Origin: Larix kaempferi
Taxonomy: Eukaryota > Streptophyta > Pinopsida > Pinales > Pinaceae
NCBI GenBank assembly: GCA_027924585.1
Contig: BSBM01000186.1
Location: 6,696,001 to 6,760,000, forward strand
DNA length: 64,000 nucleotides
Reading direction: 5' to 3'
Position numbers and translations under genes: made by a program. Of the stretch, positions 9,792 to 18,989 are shown one piece after another (the first letter of the stretch is position 1; every line of letters begins with the position of its first letter). The notes under the pieces were generated by a model that worked only from the letters and a program-made list of their open reading frames with translations, ran no database searches and was not told the DNA's origin.

Positions 9792-12700
9792 ATGGCTCCA
9801 AACACTAAGCTTGAAGACAAGCTAGAAGGTATAGAAAATTTCCGGGCATGGAAATACAGAATTGGTCTCATTCTTGAAGAGAATGATCTTGCTCAGTATA
9901 TCAAGGAAGAAGTTGCAGAACCAGAAGGAGATGAAGCCAAAGAAAAGCATAGGAAGGATTTGATTAGGGCAAAGAGAATCATAGCTGATTCCATTAAAGA
10001 CCACTTGATTCCCCAAGTGGCCTCCAAGAAGACTCCAAAGGAAATGTATGATGCCCTAGGAAGAATGTATGAAGGAAAGAACATCAATAGGAAGATGAAT
10101 CTAAGGACTCAATTGAAGAGTACCAAGATGCACAAAGGAGAATCCATTCAAGACTACTTCTCAAGGGTTTCACAAATCAAGGAACAACTAGATGCAATTG
10201 GTGATACTCTTGATGAGGATGAACTAGTGATGACTGCTCTTAATGGCCTCACTAGATCTTGGGAATCCTTCATACAAACCATGTGTGCTAGGAAAGAAAG
10301 CATGAAATTTGATATAGTATGGGAGGATTGTGTTCAAGAAGAAGCTAGGGTTGCCAACAGAGAAGCTCTTCTCAAAGAAGATGACCAAGCTTTGGCCACC
10401 CATACCAGAAGAAGAAGAACAGGTCATCTCAAGAAGGTTGACCACAAAGGATCTCAACACTTCTCTAAAAAGAGAAAAGGACCATTTCCAGTAAGAGATT
10501 ATTCCTCAGTCAAATGCTATAGCTGTGATAAGCTAGGTCACATCTCCAGATTTTGTCCCTCACAAAAGAAGAAGTTTGTCCACAAAAGACACCATGCTCA
10601 TATGGCAGAAAATGATAGTGAAGAAGAAGAAGGGGAAGAAGATGAAGAAGAAGAAGAGGTAGAGGTAAATCCTAAAAGGAAAAGAAACAAGGTGAAGAAA
10701 GAAGATCCAGAAGAATATGTTCTATTCTCTGCACTCTCTGGATCTGTATCTCCTGGAGAAGATACATGGCTCATTGACAGTGGTGCCTCCAAACACATGA
10801 CAGGTCAAAGGAAGACCTTCTCAATTCTTGAAGAAAAGTCTTCCTCACAAAAGGTATCTCTAGGAGATGACTACCAATATCCCATCAAAGGAATTGGTGA
10901 AGCTAGCTACAAGCTAGATTCGGGAACACCCTTGAAGATGAAAGACATCTTATATGTACCAGGTTTAAAGAAGAACCTTCTCTCTATTTCAGCACTAGAT
11001 AAGAAAGGTTTTAGAGTAGCCTTCATAGATGGACAAGTACTCATGTGGTCAAAACGAAAGACAATTAAAGATGCAGTTGTTATTGGTGAAGAAGAAGGAG
11101 GTCTCTATAAACTCAAGGGTCATCCAGAAGCTGCCCTTGCACATGAGGTCTATAGCCCCAGTGAGCTATGGCATAGAAGATTAGCTCACATCAATTATAA
11201 AGCCTTACCCTATGTAAGCAAGGCAGTCATAGGATTACCAGAATTGAAGGTTGATCATGATGGCTCATGTAAAGGATGTAAGAAAGGGAAAAATATCAAG
11301 AACCCCTTTCCAAAGAGTGAAACTAAGACTAAGAACATTTTAGAGCTTATACACTCAGATGTATGTGGACCTATGCCCACCACTTCCTTAAGTGGGTATG
11401 AATACTATCTTTCATTCATTGATGACTATTCAAGGAAAACTTGGATATACTTCCTGAAAGGTAAGAATGAAGTCTTTGGAAAATTCAAAGAGTTCAAGGC
11501 TCTAATAGAAAATCTATCAGACAAGAAAATCAAAACTCTCAGAACAGATAATGGCGGAGAATTCACTTCAAAGGATTTTGAGGACTTTTGCAAAGAAGCT
11601 GGAATTAGAAGGGAACTAACTACTCCATACAATCCCCAACAAAATGGGGTGGCTGAAAGGAAAAATAGAACAATCATGGAAGCTGTGAAGACCATGATAC
11701 ATGACCAAGATCTTCCCATGTACTTATGGGCTGAAGCAGCCAAAACAGCAGTTTATGTGCAAAATAGATTGTCTCACAGTGCTCTTGAATTCAAAACTCC
11801 AGAAGAAGTGTTTTCAGGTAAGAAGCCTGAGGTAAGTCATCTTAAAATATTTGGGTGTCCTGTGTACATCCACATTCCAAAAGAAAAGAGAACCAAGTTG
11901 GATCCCTCAGGTAAGAAGGGAATGTTTGTTGGCTATTGTGAAACTTCCAAAGCCTTTAGAATCTACATACCAGGTTTCCATCATATAGAAATAAGTAGAG
12001 ATGTAACCTTTGATGAGGAAACAGCTCTCAAGAAATCCAGAAAGTGTCAACTTGAAGAAGTTTATGAAGAAGATTCATCACCCAAGATCTCAGAGACTGT
12101 TCACATCCCTGAAGAAGTTACACCAGAGGATCATGACATGCTGGAACCACAAGAACCCCCTGTTGCAGAATTATCCAGGAAAAGAAGACCAGCATGGGCT
12201 AGAGATATTATTCAAGGAGCTGAAAGATATGGTGCTCCTGAAGGCTCCACTAGAGAAAGGAAGAAGCCAAAATTGGTATCCAACTACATGGCTTTAATGT
12301 GTGACCTTGTGGATCAACTACCTACTAGCTATGAAGAAGCAGCTCAAAAGAAAGAATGGGTAGAAGCAATGACTGAAGAATACCAGTCAATAATGAAAAA
12401 TAATGTTTGGGATATTGTTCCCAAACCGAAAGATAAAAGTGTGGTTTCTTCCAAATGGATTTTCAAAATAAAACATGCCGCGGATGGAAGCATCGAAAAA
12501 TACAAAGCAAGATTTGTAGCCAGAGGATTCTCTCAGAAGGAGGGAATTGACTATGAAGAAACATTTGCACATGTTGCCAGGTATACTTCAATTAGAACTA
12601 TCATGGCACTTGCATCCATGATGAAGTGGAAATTACACCAAATGGATGTTAAGACAGCTTTTCTGAATGGTGTAATTGAAGAAGAAGTATACATAGAGCA

Positions 12701-13862
12701 ACCTCAAGGGTTTGAGGTTAATGATGGAAGAACTCATGTTTGCAAATTGAAGAAGGCATTATATGGGTTGAAACAAGCTCCAAGGGCTTGGTACGGAAGG
12801 ATTGACAATTTCTTAACTAGCATGGGCTTTACTAAAAGTAAAGCTGACCCAAATCTTTATCTCAAGTTGATGGATGATGAACCAGTTATATTGCTGTTAT
12901 ATGTAGATGAGCTTTTTCTAACTGGAGATGAGAAACATATTATTGAAAGCAAGAAGAAGCTTTCTTCAGAATTCGAGATGAAAGATCTCGGATTGATGCA
13001 CTACTTCTTAGGCTTAGAAGTATGGCAAGAACCAAAAGGGATCTTTCTAAATCAAGGTAAGTACACTGTGGAGATTCTCAAAAGATTTGATATGTTGGAG
13101 TGTAAAGCCATGGCCACTCCCATGGACTCCAACTTAAAGTTATTAGTTAATGATTCATCAGAACTAGTGGACATAACTTTATATAGACAAATCATTGGAT
13201 CATTGATGTACTTAACTAATACTAGGCCTGATATATGCTTTGCTGTAAATACCCTAAGTCAGTATCTAGTAGAACCTAGAAAGGTTCACTTAATAGCTGC
13301 AAAGCATGTAATGAGGTACCTAAAAGGTACATTAGATTTTGGCCTATTTTATGTTGGAAATCATGAACTCAGATTACATGGTTACTCAGATTCTGATTGG
13401 GCAGGAAGTGTCTCAGACAGAAAAAGTACCTCTGGTGGATGTTATGGTCTTGGATCTGCCATGATTTCCTGGTTCAGCAAGAAACAATCCAGTGTGGCTC
13501 TCAGTACTGCTGAAGCAGAATATATAGCTGCCTGCTCCGCTAGCTGTGAAGCAGTATGGCTTCGGAAACTTTTATCTGGAGTGTTTGACTTAGAAATGGA
13601 TCCCACTGTGATTATGTGTGATAATCAAAGCTGTATCAAGATGACTGAAAATCCTGTATTTCATGATAAGTCAAAACACATAGAGATCCGATACTTTTAT
13701 ATACGAGACATGGTGCAGAAAGGAGCTATCAAGCTGGAGTACATAAGCACTGAGGATCAAATTGCTGATATTTTGACTAAGCCTCTGTCTCGAGTAAAGT
13801 TTGAACACTTCCGAGACAAGCTTGGTGTAGTTCAGAAGAACCCTCCTCGAAAGGGGGAGTAG
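9792..13862 (+). CDS. Copia gag-pol polyprotein, intact frame with an altered RT active site
   Basis: 1356 codons from the first ATG (9792, context AAGATGG) to TAG at 13860. Approximate domains in order: gag (UBN2-like, residues 10-220); zinc knuckle CYSCDKLGHISRFC with Cys242, Cys245, His250 and Cys255; an acidic stretch rich in Glu (about 275-305); protease with LIDSGAS, Asp329; the integrase HHCC region (LWHRRLAH...C-x2-C); an integrase core with Asp523, Asp586 and Glu622 (D-x35-E spacing); RT from about residue 900; and RNase H with SDSDWAG, LSTAEAEYIA and the C-terminal KHIEIRY motif. The RT box at residues 1037-1040 reads YVDE (GAG at 12909-12911) where YVDD is nearly invariant, so polymerase activity is doubtful. 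ETFAHVARY also departs from the usual ETFAPVARY. There are no frameshifts or stops. Confidence 0.97.
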   Translation: MAPNTKLEDKLEGIENFRAWKYRIGLILEENDLAQYIKEEVAEPEGDEAKEKHRKDLIRAKRIIADSIKDHLIPQVASKKTPKEMYDALGRMYEGKNINRKMNLRTQLKSTKMHKGESIQDYFSRVSQIKEQLDAIGDTLDEDELVMTALNGLTRSWESFIQTMCARKESMKFDIVWEDCVQEEARVANREALLKEDDQALATHTRRRRTGHLKKVDHKGSQHFSKKRKGPFPVRDYSSVKCYSCDKLGHISRFCPSQKKKFVHKRHHAHMAENDSEEEEGEEDEEEEEVEVNPKRKRNKVKKEDPEEYVLFSALSGSVSPGEDTWLIDSGASKHMTGQRKTFSILEEKSSSQKVSLGDDYQYPIKGIGEASYKLDSGTPLKMKDILYVPGLKKNLLSISALDKKGFRVAFIDGQVLMWSKRKTIKDAVVIGEEEGGLYKLKGHPEAALAHEVYSPSELWHRRLAHINYKALPYVSKAVIGLPELKVDHDGSCKGCKKGKNIKNPFPKSETKTKNILELIHSDVCGPMPTTSLSGYEYYLSFIDDYSRKTWIYFLKGKNEVFGKFKEFKALIENLSDKKIKTLRTDNGGEFTSKDFEDFCKEAGIRRELTTPYNPQQNGVAERKNRTIMEAVKTMIHDQDLPMYLWAEAAKTAVYVQNRLSHSALEFKTPEEVFSGKKPEVSHLKIFGCPVYIHIPKEKRTKLDPSGKKGMFVGYCETSKAFRIYIPGFHHIEISRDVTFDEETALKKSRKCQLEEVYEEDSSPKISETVHIPEEVTPEDHDMLEPQEPPVAELSRKRRPAWARDIIQGAERYGAPEGSTRERKKPKLVSNYMALMCDLVDQLPTSYEEAAQKKEWVEAMTEEYQSIMKNNVWDIVPKPKDKSVVSSKWIFKIKHAADGSIEKYKARFVARGFSQKEGIDYEETFAHVARYTSIRTIMALASMMKWKLHQMDVKTAFLNGVIEEEVYIEQPQGFEVNDGRTHVCKLKKALYGLKQAPRAWYGRIDNFLTSMGFTKSKADPNLYLKLMDDEPVILLLYVDELFLTGDEKHIIESKKKLSSEFEMKDLGLMHYFLGLEVWQEPKGIFLNQGKYTVEILKRFDMLECKAMATPMDSNLKLLVNDSSELVDITLYRQIIGSLMYLTNTRPDICFAVNTLSQYLVEPRKVHLIAAKHVMRYLKGTLDFGLFYVGNHELRLHGYSDSDWAGSVSDRKSTSGGCYGLGSAMISWFSKKQSSVALSTAEAEYIAACSASCEAVWLRKLLSGVFDLEMDPTVIMCDNQSCIKMTENPVFHDKSKHIEIRYFYIRDMVQKGAIKLEYISTEDQIADILTKPLSRVKFEHFRDKLGVVQKNPPRKGE

Positions 13863-13968
13863 CTCAGTATCTGACAAAACAAGCCTATCTCATCAATGAT
13901 GAGGTTACCTATTTTTTCTGCTTTTATTCACCTAGAATGATTTAGATTTAGGACTCTTATATTCTTTG

Positions 13969-14111
13969 TTTTGATGATAGATGTATACATGCTTTTGATG
14001 ATAGATGTATACATGATTTTGATGTTAGATGTATACATGCTTTTGATGATAGATGTATACATGATTTTGATGTTAGATGTATACATGCTTTTGATGATAG
14101 AGTTATACATG
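13969..14111 (+). repeat. Minisatellite 1 of the copia 3' region: 24-bp unit, about 6 copies
   Basis: The unit is TTTTGATGATAGATGTATAC plus ATG(C/A). Units start at 13969, 13993, 14017, 14041, 14065 and 14089. Alternate units end in C or A and carry GATGAT or GATGTT, so the array has a 48-bp higher-order period. Confidence 0.9.
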
Positions 14112-14403
14112 TTTTGATGATGATGATACATGTTGTGGTTATACATGTTTTGATGATGATGATACATGTTGTGGTTATACATGTTTTGATGATGATGATA
14201 CATGTTGTGGTTATACATGTTTTGATGATGATGATACATGTTGTGGTTATACATGTTTTGATGATGATGATACATGTTGTGGTTATACATGTTTTGATGA
14301 TGATGATACATGTTGTGGTTATACATGTTTTGATGATGATGATACATGTTGTGGATATACATGTTTTGATGATAAGGATACATGTTCTGTCTTGGTGAAC
14401 ATG
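14112..14403 (+). repeat. Minisatellite 2: 36-bp unit, about 7.5 copies
   Basis: Units start every 36 bp from 14112 with TTTTGATGATGATGATACATG followed by TTGTGGTTATACATG. It appears to derive from the 24-bp unit of the preceding array, sharing TTTTGATGAT and TATACATG. The last copy is degenerate. Confidence 0.93.
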
Positions 14404-14407
14404 TGAA

Positions 14408-14822
14408 GGGATTGGATCATCCCTGGACTTTCAGTCCTAAAGAGAGCCGTAGACGTGAGGTCTCCGAGAATGAAGTCCTTAGTGGACAGTTGAGGGGATT
14501 GGATCATCCCTGGACTTTCAGTCCTAAAGAGAGCCGTAGACGTGAGGTCTCCGAGAATGAAGTCCTTAGTGGACAGTTGAGGGGATTGGATCATCCCTGG
14601 ACTTTCAGTCCTAAAGAGAGCCGTAGACGTGAGGTCTCCGAGAATGAAGTCCTTAGTGGACAGTTGAGGGGATTGGATCATCCCTGGACTTTCAGTCCTA
14701 AAGAGAGCCGTAGACGTGAGGTCTCTGAGAATGAAGTCCTTAGTGGACAGTTGAGGGGATTGGATCATTCCCGGACTTCAGTCCTAAAGAAGAGCCGTAG
14801 ACATGAGGTCTCCGATAACTGA
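14408..14822 (+). repeat. Minisatellite 3: 87-bp unit, about 4.8 copies
   Basis: Units start at 14408, 14495, 14582, 14669 and 14756 with GGGATTGGATCATCCC and include CTTTCAGTCCTAAAGAGAGC, CGTAGACGTGAGGTCTC and GAAGTCCTTAGTGGACAG. The first four are nearly identical and the fifth is diverged. Because 87 is a multiple of three, both strands show open repeat frames; I do not regard these as proteins. CTAAGGACT/AGTCC-type short dyads occur in each unit. Confidence 0.93.
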
Positions 14823-14892
14823 ATGACAGGACTGAATCGTCCCTGAACCTCGGTTCAAAATGTACGTGACAAATCCTAGAATTACTCTAGGT

Positions 14893-15360
14893 TACATCCA
14901 GCATGAAACAGGGCTGGCTCTGTAGTTGTGATACATCCAGCATGAAACAGGGCTGGATCTGTAGTTGTGATACATCCAGCATGAAACAGGGCTGGCTCTG
15001 TAGTTGTGATACATCCAGCATGAAACAGGACTGGCTCTGTAGTTGTGATACATCCAGCATGAAACAGGGCTGGCTCTGTAGTTGTGATACATCCAGCATG
15101 AAACAGGGCTGGCTCTGTAGTTGTGATACATCCAGCATGAAACAGGGCTGGCTCTGTAGTTGTGATACATCCAGCATGAAACAGGGCTGGCTCTGTAGTT
15201 GTGATACATCCAGCATGAAACAGGGCTGGCTCTGTAGTTGTGATACATCCAGCATGAAACAGGGCTGGCTCTGTAGCTATAATACATCCAGCATGAAACA
15301 GGGCTGGCTCTGTATTTATGATACATCCAGCATGAGACAGGGCTGGCTCTGTAGTTGTGA
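14893..15360 (+). repeat. Minisatellite 4: 39-bp unit, 12 copies
   Basis: Exactly twelve units from 14893 to 15360: TACATCCAGCATGAAACAGG followed by GCTGGCTCTGTAGTTGTGA. Most copies are identical, with a few single-base variants concentrated in the second, fourth and last three copies. The unit length is a multiple of three, giving spurious open frames on both strands. Confidence 0.96.
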
Positions 15361-15450
15361 TAAGGATTGATCATCCTGGAACTTGATCTGGATTGCATCA
15401 TCCATGGACTCATGTCCTAAAGAGAGCAGGATTGATCATCCTGTAAATAT

Positions 15451-15940
15451 GATCGTGTGATGACGATGCTACTGATCGTGTGATGACGATGCTGCTGATC
15501 GTGTGATGACGATGCTGCTGATCGTGTGATGACGATGCTGATGATCGTGTGATGACGATGCTGATGATCATATGATGACGATGCTGATGATCGTGTGATG
15601 ATGATGCTGCTGATCGTGTGATGACGATGCTGCTGATCATGTGATGATGATGCTGATGATCGTGTGATGACGATACTGCTGATCGTGTGATGACGATGCT
15701 GATGATAGTGTGATGACGATGCTGATGATTGTATGATGACGATGCTGATGATCGTGTGATGATGATGCTGCTGATCGTGTGATGACGATGCTGATGATCG
15801 TATGATGACGATGCTGATGATCGTATGATGACGATGCTGATGATCGTGTGATGACGATGTTGATGATCGTGTGACGATGATGATGATGATCATGTGATGA
15901 CGATACTAATGATCATACGACGATGCTGATGACGATGTTG
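15451..15940 (+). repeat. Minisatellite 5: 23-bp unit, about 21 copies
   Basis: The unit is GATCGTGTGATGACGATGCT plus G(C/A)T. It starts at 15451, 15474, 15497, 15520 and so on, with scattered substitutions (TATG, CATG, GATGATG variants). It is built almost entirely of GATG/GACG-like words, and the last few units degrade into irregular GATGAT text. Confidence 0.92.
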
Positions 15941-16071
15941 ATGTTCCAGTAACTAGTCAAGTTACTGATGATGATGAATTGAAGAAAGCTTCCGATGATA
16001 TATAGATGATGTAGTAAATGACTCCTTGTTCCTACAGATGTTGTTATAATATCCTTCTCGTTAAGGGGGAG

Positions 16072-16559
16072 TGTTGAATATTGTAACTTCTAAGAATATT
16101 ATATTTGTACATTATTTATTCCGGAGATGTTTCATTCCTCCGAGGTAACCCTACTATGTATCTGGAGATGTTTATTCCTCCAGGGGTTGGTATTAACTAG
16201 GGTTATTAGACCCACCATGTGTGGGTCGGCCCTGTAGTTATATTTTAGGGGTTATTAGACTTCTCCAGGTGAGGTCGGCCCCAACAGTCTTTTAGTGAGT
16301 TGAGAGTCAAGTATAAATAGAGGAGGTGAACTCCTCATTAGATCATTCACTCACTTGTGGAAGAGTGCGCACTAGTTGAGGAGATCTGCTAAGGAGTCAA
16401 GGAGAAGGAGCACATCTTTGTATTTTGGTTGATCATCTTATTGAGGAAAGCTTTACTGGGTTTTCTACCCCATGAGGGTTTCCAAGGATATATTGTGTGT
16501 TATCTTGTGATTATGCTTCTTTCAGTGATCTTGCTTGGCTATTTGGTTTAAACTTAACA
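16072..16559 (+). repeat. 3' LTR of the copia element
   Basis: 488 bp, identical by eye to the 5' LTR except for one substitution (GTTTCCAAGG here, GTTTCCCAGG there). It is preceded by the polypurine TTAAGGGGGAG (16061-16071) and followed by the target duplication ACAAG (16560-16564). Confidence 0.95.
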
Positions 16560-16564
16560 ACAAG

Positions 16565-17191
16565 TCAGGTCAAGGGATGATGAAATCAAGTATGGTCGAG
16601 ACATGGTACCGACAACTGTAGCAAAGTCAAAGAAGCATAGGAGTCATGGTGAAGTACTTAGCTGCTATTGGAGGTTGTTGAGGAAGTTATGAGAAGTTAT
16701 GAAGGTGGTTGGGATCATGACAGATGTCACCATAGGTTTAGGTTGTGCAGCACGACCAGAGGAAGCTGACAACTGTAGGTCTGTAGGATCTGGAGAATTC
16801 TACGAACAAAGGAAGAGTGTCTCGGGGAACAGAGTGAGCCTCAAGAAGATCAGCAACGGAGTAGAGTCGAAGCACAGTGTGAAGGCACCGAGGAAGGGAT
16901 CATTAATCCATTACTCAGCAAGTTCTTCATTCAATAGAGACCATGAGAGGGAGGAAGATCACACGCAACTGAGAACAAACTAAGAGAAACATAGTTTCAT
17001 TTCTGTATATTGTAACAGGTTAAGGATGATTAGTTTCATAGCTTGCTTTGTAGTTAGAAATTGTAATTTGATTCAGTTTAATAGAATCCAACTTCTGGCA
17101 GTCAGTTCAAATCTAGTTTTTGTGAGCACCTGTGTGTTGTTGTGTGTCACAGTTAAGCAAGAGGCCCCTTTTCGGGACAGACCTTGCACCA
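16565..17191 (+). repeat. 3' LTR of the chromovirus, second part
   Basis: This continues the LTR interrupted at 8839 and aligns with 3167-3794. It ends TTGCACCA. Joined lengths give an LTR of about 955 bp. The ORF at 16699-16983 is LTR sequence, not a gene. Confidence 0.87.
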
Positions 17192-18054
17192 GGTGAGTTG
17201 GTTGAATACTTTAAGTTGGCAATAATTCCTCACGTTGTTTAAAAAAAAACATAAAGTGCTGAAGGATACATAAAATCCGTAGAGAGAAACTCCCATAAAG
17301 GAAGACAAGACATTCCCCCATGGACCCAAAAAACCATAGCCTTTGGCACCAGTTTCCACTATGGCCTCTGTTAGAACCCACCCGCATCTCGTACCACCAT
17401 CCATCTCCTCAGCTAAATACTGCAGCCTACTTGTACACTTACCACATGGAAGGAACACCCACTCACCCTTTCTCCCATGATGCCCTTTCCATGTGTCCCT
17501 CCCACCATGTCACCCCTTCCTCTATCCTCGTCTGCATCCAAATTCATAATTTTTTGTTATTGAAATTGCAAAAACTTATAAATTTTACTAGAGTTACAAA
17601 GAAACAATTTTAGATTTTTTTTTAAAATCATATATTTCTTTAAAAATTGCTAAAAACCATATGATCTGTAATTAAACTAAAATCTAAGAAGAATTAATAT
17701 TCTTAATAACACAAGCAAAAATATTGATAATTTTATTTAAAACTCATAATTTTATGAAGAAACATTAAGATTCTTTATAACACAAGCAAAAATATTAATA
17801 ATTTTGTTTAAAAAATCATAATTTTGTGAAAAAAAATTTAAAAATAAGCATGCTATGGACCCTTCCAAATTCGATGTAAGCCAACCAATGTAGTGCCATT
17901 CACATGGAAATGACACAAACCCTATTTATACCATTGTTCCGACCAAATCTACTCCAGTAAATCATAATTTCTAATTCTGAGTTGGTCAACCTATTCTAAA
18001 TTCATTTTATACACGGTTTACTTATTTTTCAAAAATATTTCTGAGTTTTGCAAC
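17192..18054 (+). other. AT-rich flank with promoter-like elements at its end
   Basis: The left part (17192-17880) holds no gene; a 97-codon frame at 17320-17613 has no recognisable features. From 17880 there is a CCAAT sequence (17884-17888) and a TATA-like TATTTATA (17923-17930), about 130 bp before the ATG of the exon-like stretch at 18055. Confidence 0.4.
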
Positions 18055-18299
18055 GATGGCGTTGACTATTACTAAAATTACAAGAGCCATGAATTTTCTC
18101 CCCACCGCCTTATTACACGCACGGAATTCAAGCACCAAATATTTTACACAAATTCAGGATCAGGCTGGCATCAGATGATTTCTACAACCTCTCAAAGCAG
18201 AATATTCAACTTTATTACTTCGACAAAACAGAAGCAGCAGCAACATAATTTCTTCAAGGAATACTGATATTGTTAACGCCTCTTCTCCCTCCTCAAACG
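18055..18299 (+). pseudogene. First-exon-like fragment with an organelle-targeting-type N-terminus
   Basis: The ATG at 18055 opens a frame beginning MALTITKITRAMNF, rich in Arg, Ser, Thr and Leu and poor in acidic residues, as in mitochondrial or plastid transit peptides. One in-frame TGA at 18175 follows GIR. After it the same frame continues open (FLQPLKAEYSTLLLRQN, then a Ser-rich part) to 18299, where AACG|GTAAGT is a perfect splice donor. CCAAT and TATA-like motifs lie upstream. No downstream exon could be assigned. It may be a decayed gene or gene fragment, or a live gene with a sequencing error at the TGA. The product is unknown. Confidence 0.35.
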
Positions 18300-18499
18300 G
18301 TAAGTACCATTTATTTGTTGAGTTTGTGATTTGATGCAGACTTTCATTTTGATTTTGATTTTAATTTCCTGTGGAAAAAGGTACTTAGTTTTGTGTCCAT
18401 GAAAATGAAGTGCAAGCTTATCCGGGAATTTGGGTAAAAAATGGGCCACCTAAGGAAAATAATAAGAAAATAATAAAATAATAGTAGAGAGAGAGAGTA

Positions 18500-18865
18500 A
18501 AAAAACTACTTTTTGGATCGTATTTTCAACTTATCTCCTTGTAGATTTACTCAAATTTAAAGTGGGAGGACTCGTTGGGTGCATAATTAAATTATGCATC
18601 CAACGAGTACCCATGTTGCATACTTTTAACAACATACACACCATGAAAAATTGAAAATACATTAAAAGACGTGTTTCTAGTGAGAGAAAACACGTTTTTT
18701 AATGTATTTTCTATTTTTCATGGTGTGGATGTTGTTAAAAGTATGCAACATGGGTACTCGTTGGATACATAATTTAATTATGCATCTAGCGAGTCCTCCC
18801 GCTTGAAATTTGAGTAAACCTACAAGGAGATAAGTCGAAAATACGATCCAAAAAAGTAGTTTTTA
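18500..18865. mobile_element. Foldback/MITE-like element, about 365-bp near-perfect hairpin
   Basis: The left arm from AAAAACTACTTTTTGGATCG (18501-18520) is matched by the reverse complement at 18841-18865. The arms are about 175 bp with an 11-bp loop near 18677-18687 and only scattered mismatches. Each arm holds its own smaller palindrome, ACTCGTTGG...CCAACGAGT, centred near 18589 and 18776. Weaker complementarity continues outside: GGGCCACCTAA at about 18444 pairs with TTAGGTGCTCCC near 18887, and AATGGGCC near 18440 with GGCCCATT near 18964. A clear target duplication was not found. There is no coding capacity, as expected for a non-autonomous element. Confidence 0.85.
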
Positions 18866-18989
18866 TTTTTTCCCTCCAATTTTTTTAGGTGCTCCCTTTT
18901 TGAATTTTAAAGCATTTTGATTGGCTAATACATGATGACATGGAATTTGTATTATTTTTGGAAGGCCCATTTTAAATTGAAATTTCCTC

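Larger units (their letters stand above)
8840..16559 (+). mobile_element. Full-length, very young Ty1/copia retrotransposon
   Basis: It is 7720 bp long with 488-bp LTRs (8840-9327 and 16072-16559) that differ by eye at one position (CCC against CAA-type change near 9253/16485). It is flanked by a perfect 5-bp target duplication ACAAG (8835-8839 and 16560-16564). The primer site abuts the 5' LTR and a polypurine AAGGGGGAG abuts the 3' LTR. One uninterrupted gag-pol frame has the copia order gag, protease, integrase, RT, RNase H. It sits inside the 3' LTR of the chromovirus. Between pol and the 3' LTR are 2.2 kb made almost entirely of five minisatellite arrays. I did not resolve the lineage within copia. 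Confidence 0.96.
3162..17191 (+). mobile_element. Degenerate Ty3/gypsy chromovirus, interrupted by a copia element
   Basis: The parts in order are a 5' LTR remnant (3162-3794), tRNA-Met-type primer site, gag with zinc knuckle, protease, RT, RNase H, integrase, a C-terminal chromodomain, a polypurine-like CCTGGGGAGTC (8501-8511), and a 3' LTR. The 3' LTR is split by the copia insertion into 8512-8839 and 16565-17191. The chromodomain places it among chromoviruses, whose integrase-linked chromodomain is thought to guide insertion into heterochromatin. Many in-frame stops and at least one frameshift show it is dead. The overlapping parts of the two LTRs differ at dozens of positions over about 630 bp, so it is much older than the copia inside it. 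Confidence 0.88.

Noticed and set aside
14893-15360. CRISPR-like regular array
   Set aside because: The 39-bp units are contiguous without unique spacers, and the context is a plant retrotransposon.
13928-15893. Repeat-protein ORFs in the minisatellites (for example His/Met-rich and Gln/Ser-rich frames on the minus strand)
   Set aside because: Units of 24, 36, 87 and 39 bp are multiples of three, and the 23-bp unit cycles through all frames, so open frames on both strands are expected.
16699-16983. 94-codon ORF after the copia element
   Set aside because: It is part of the chromovirus 3' LTR and aligns with non-coding 5' LTR sequence at 3300-3590.
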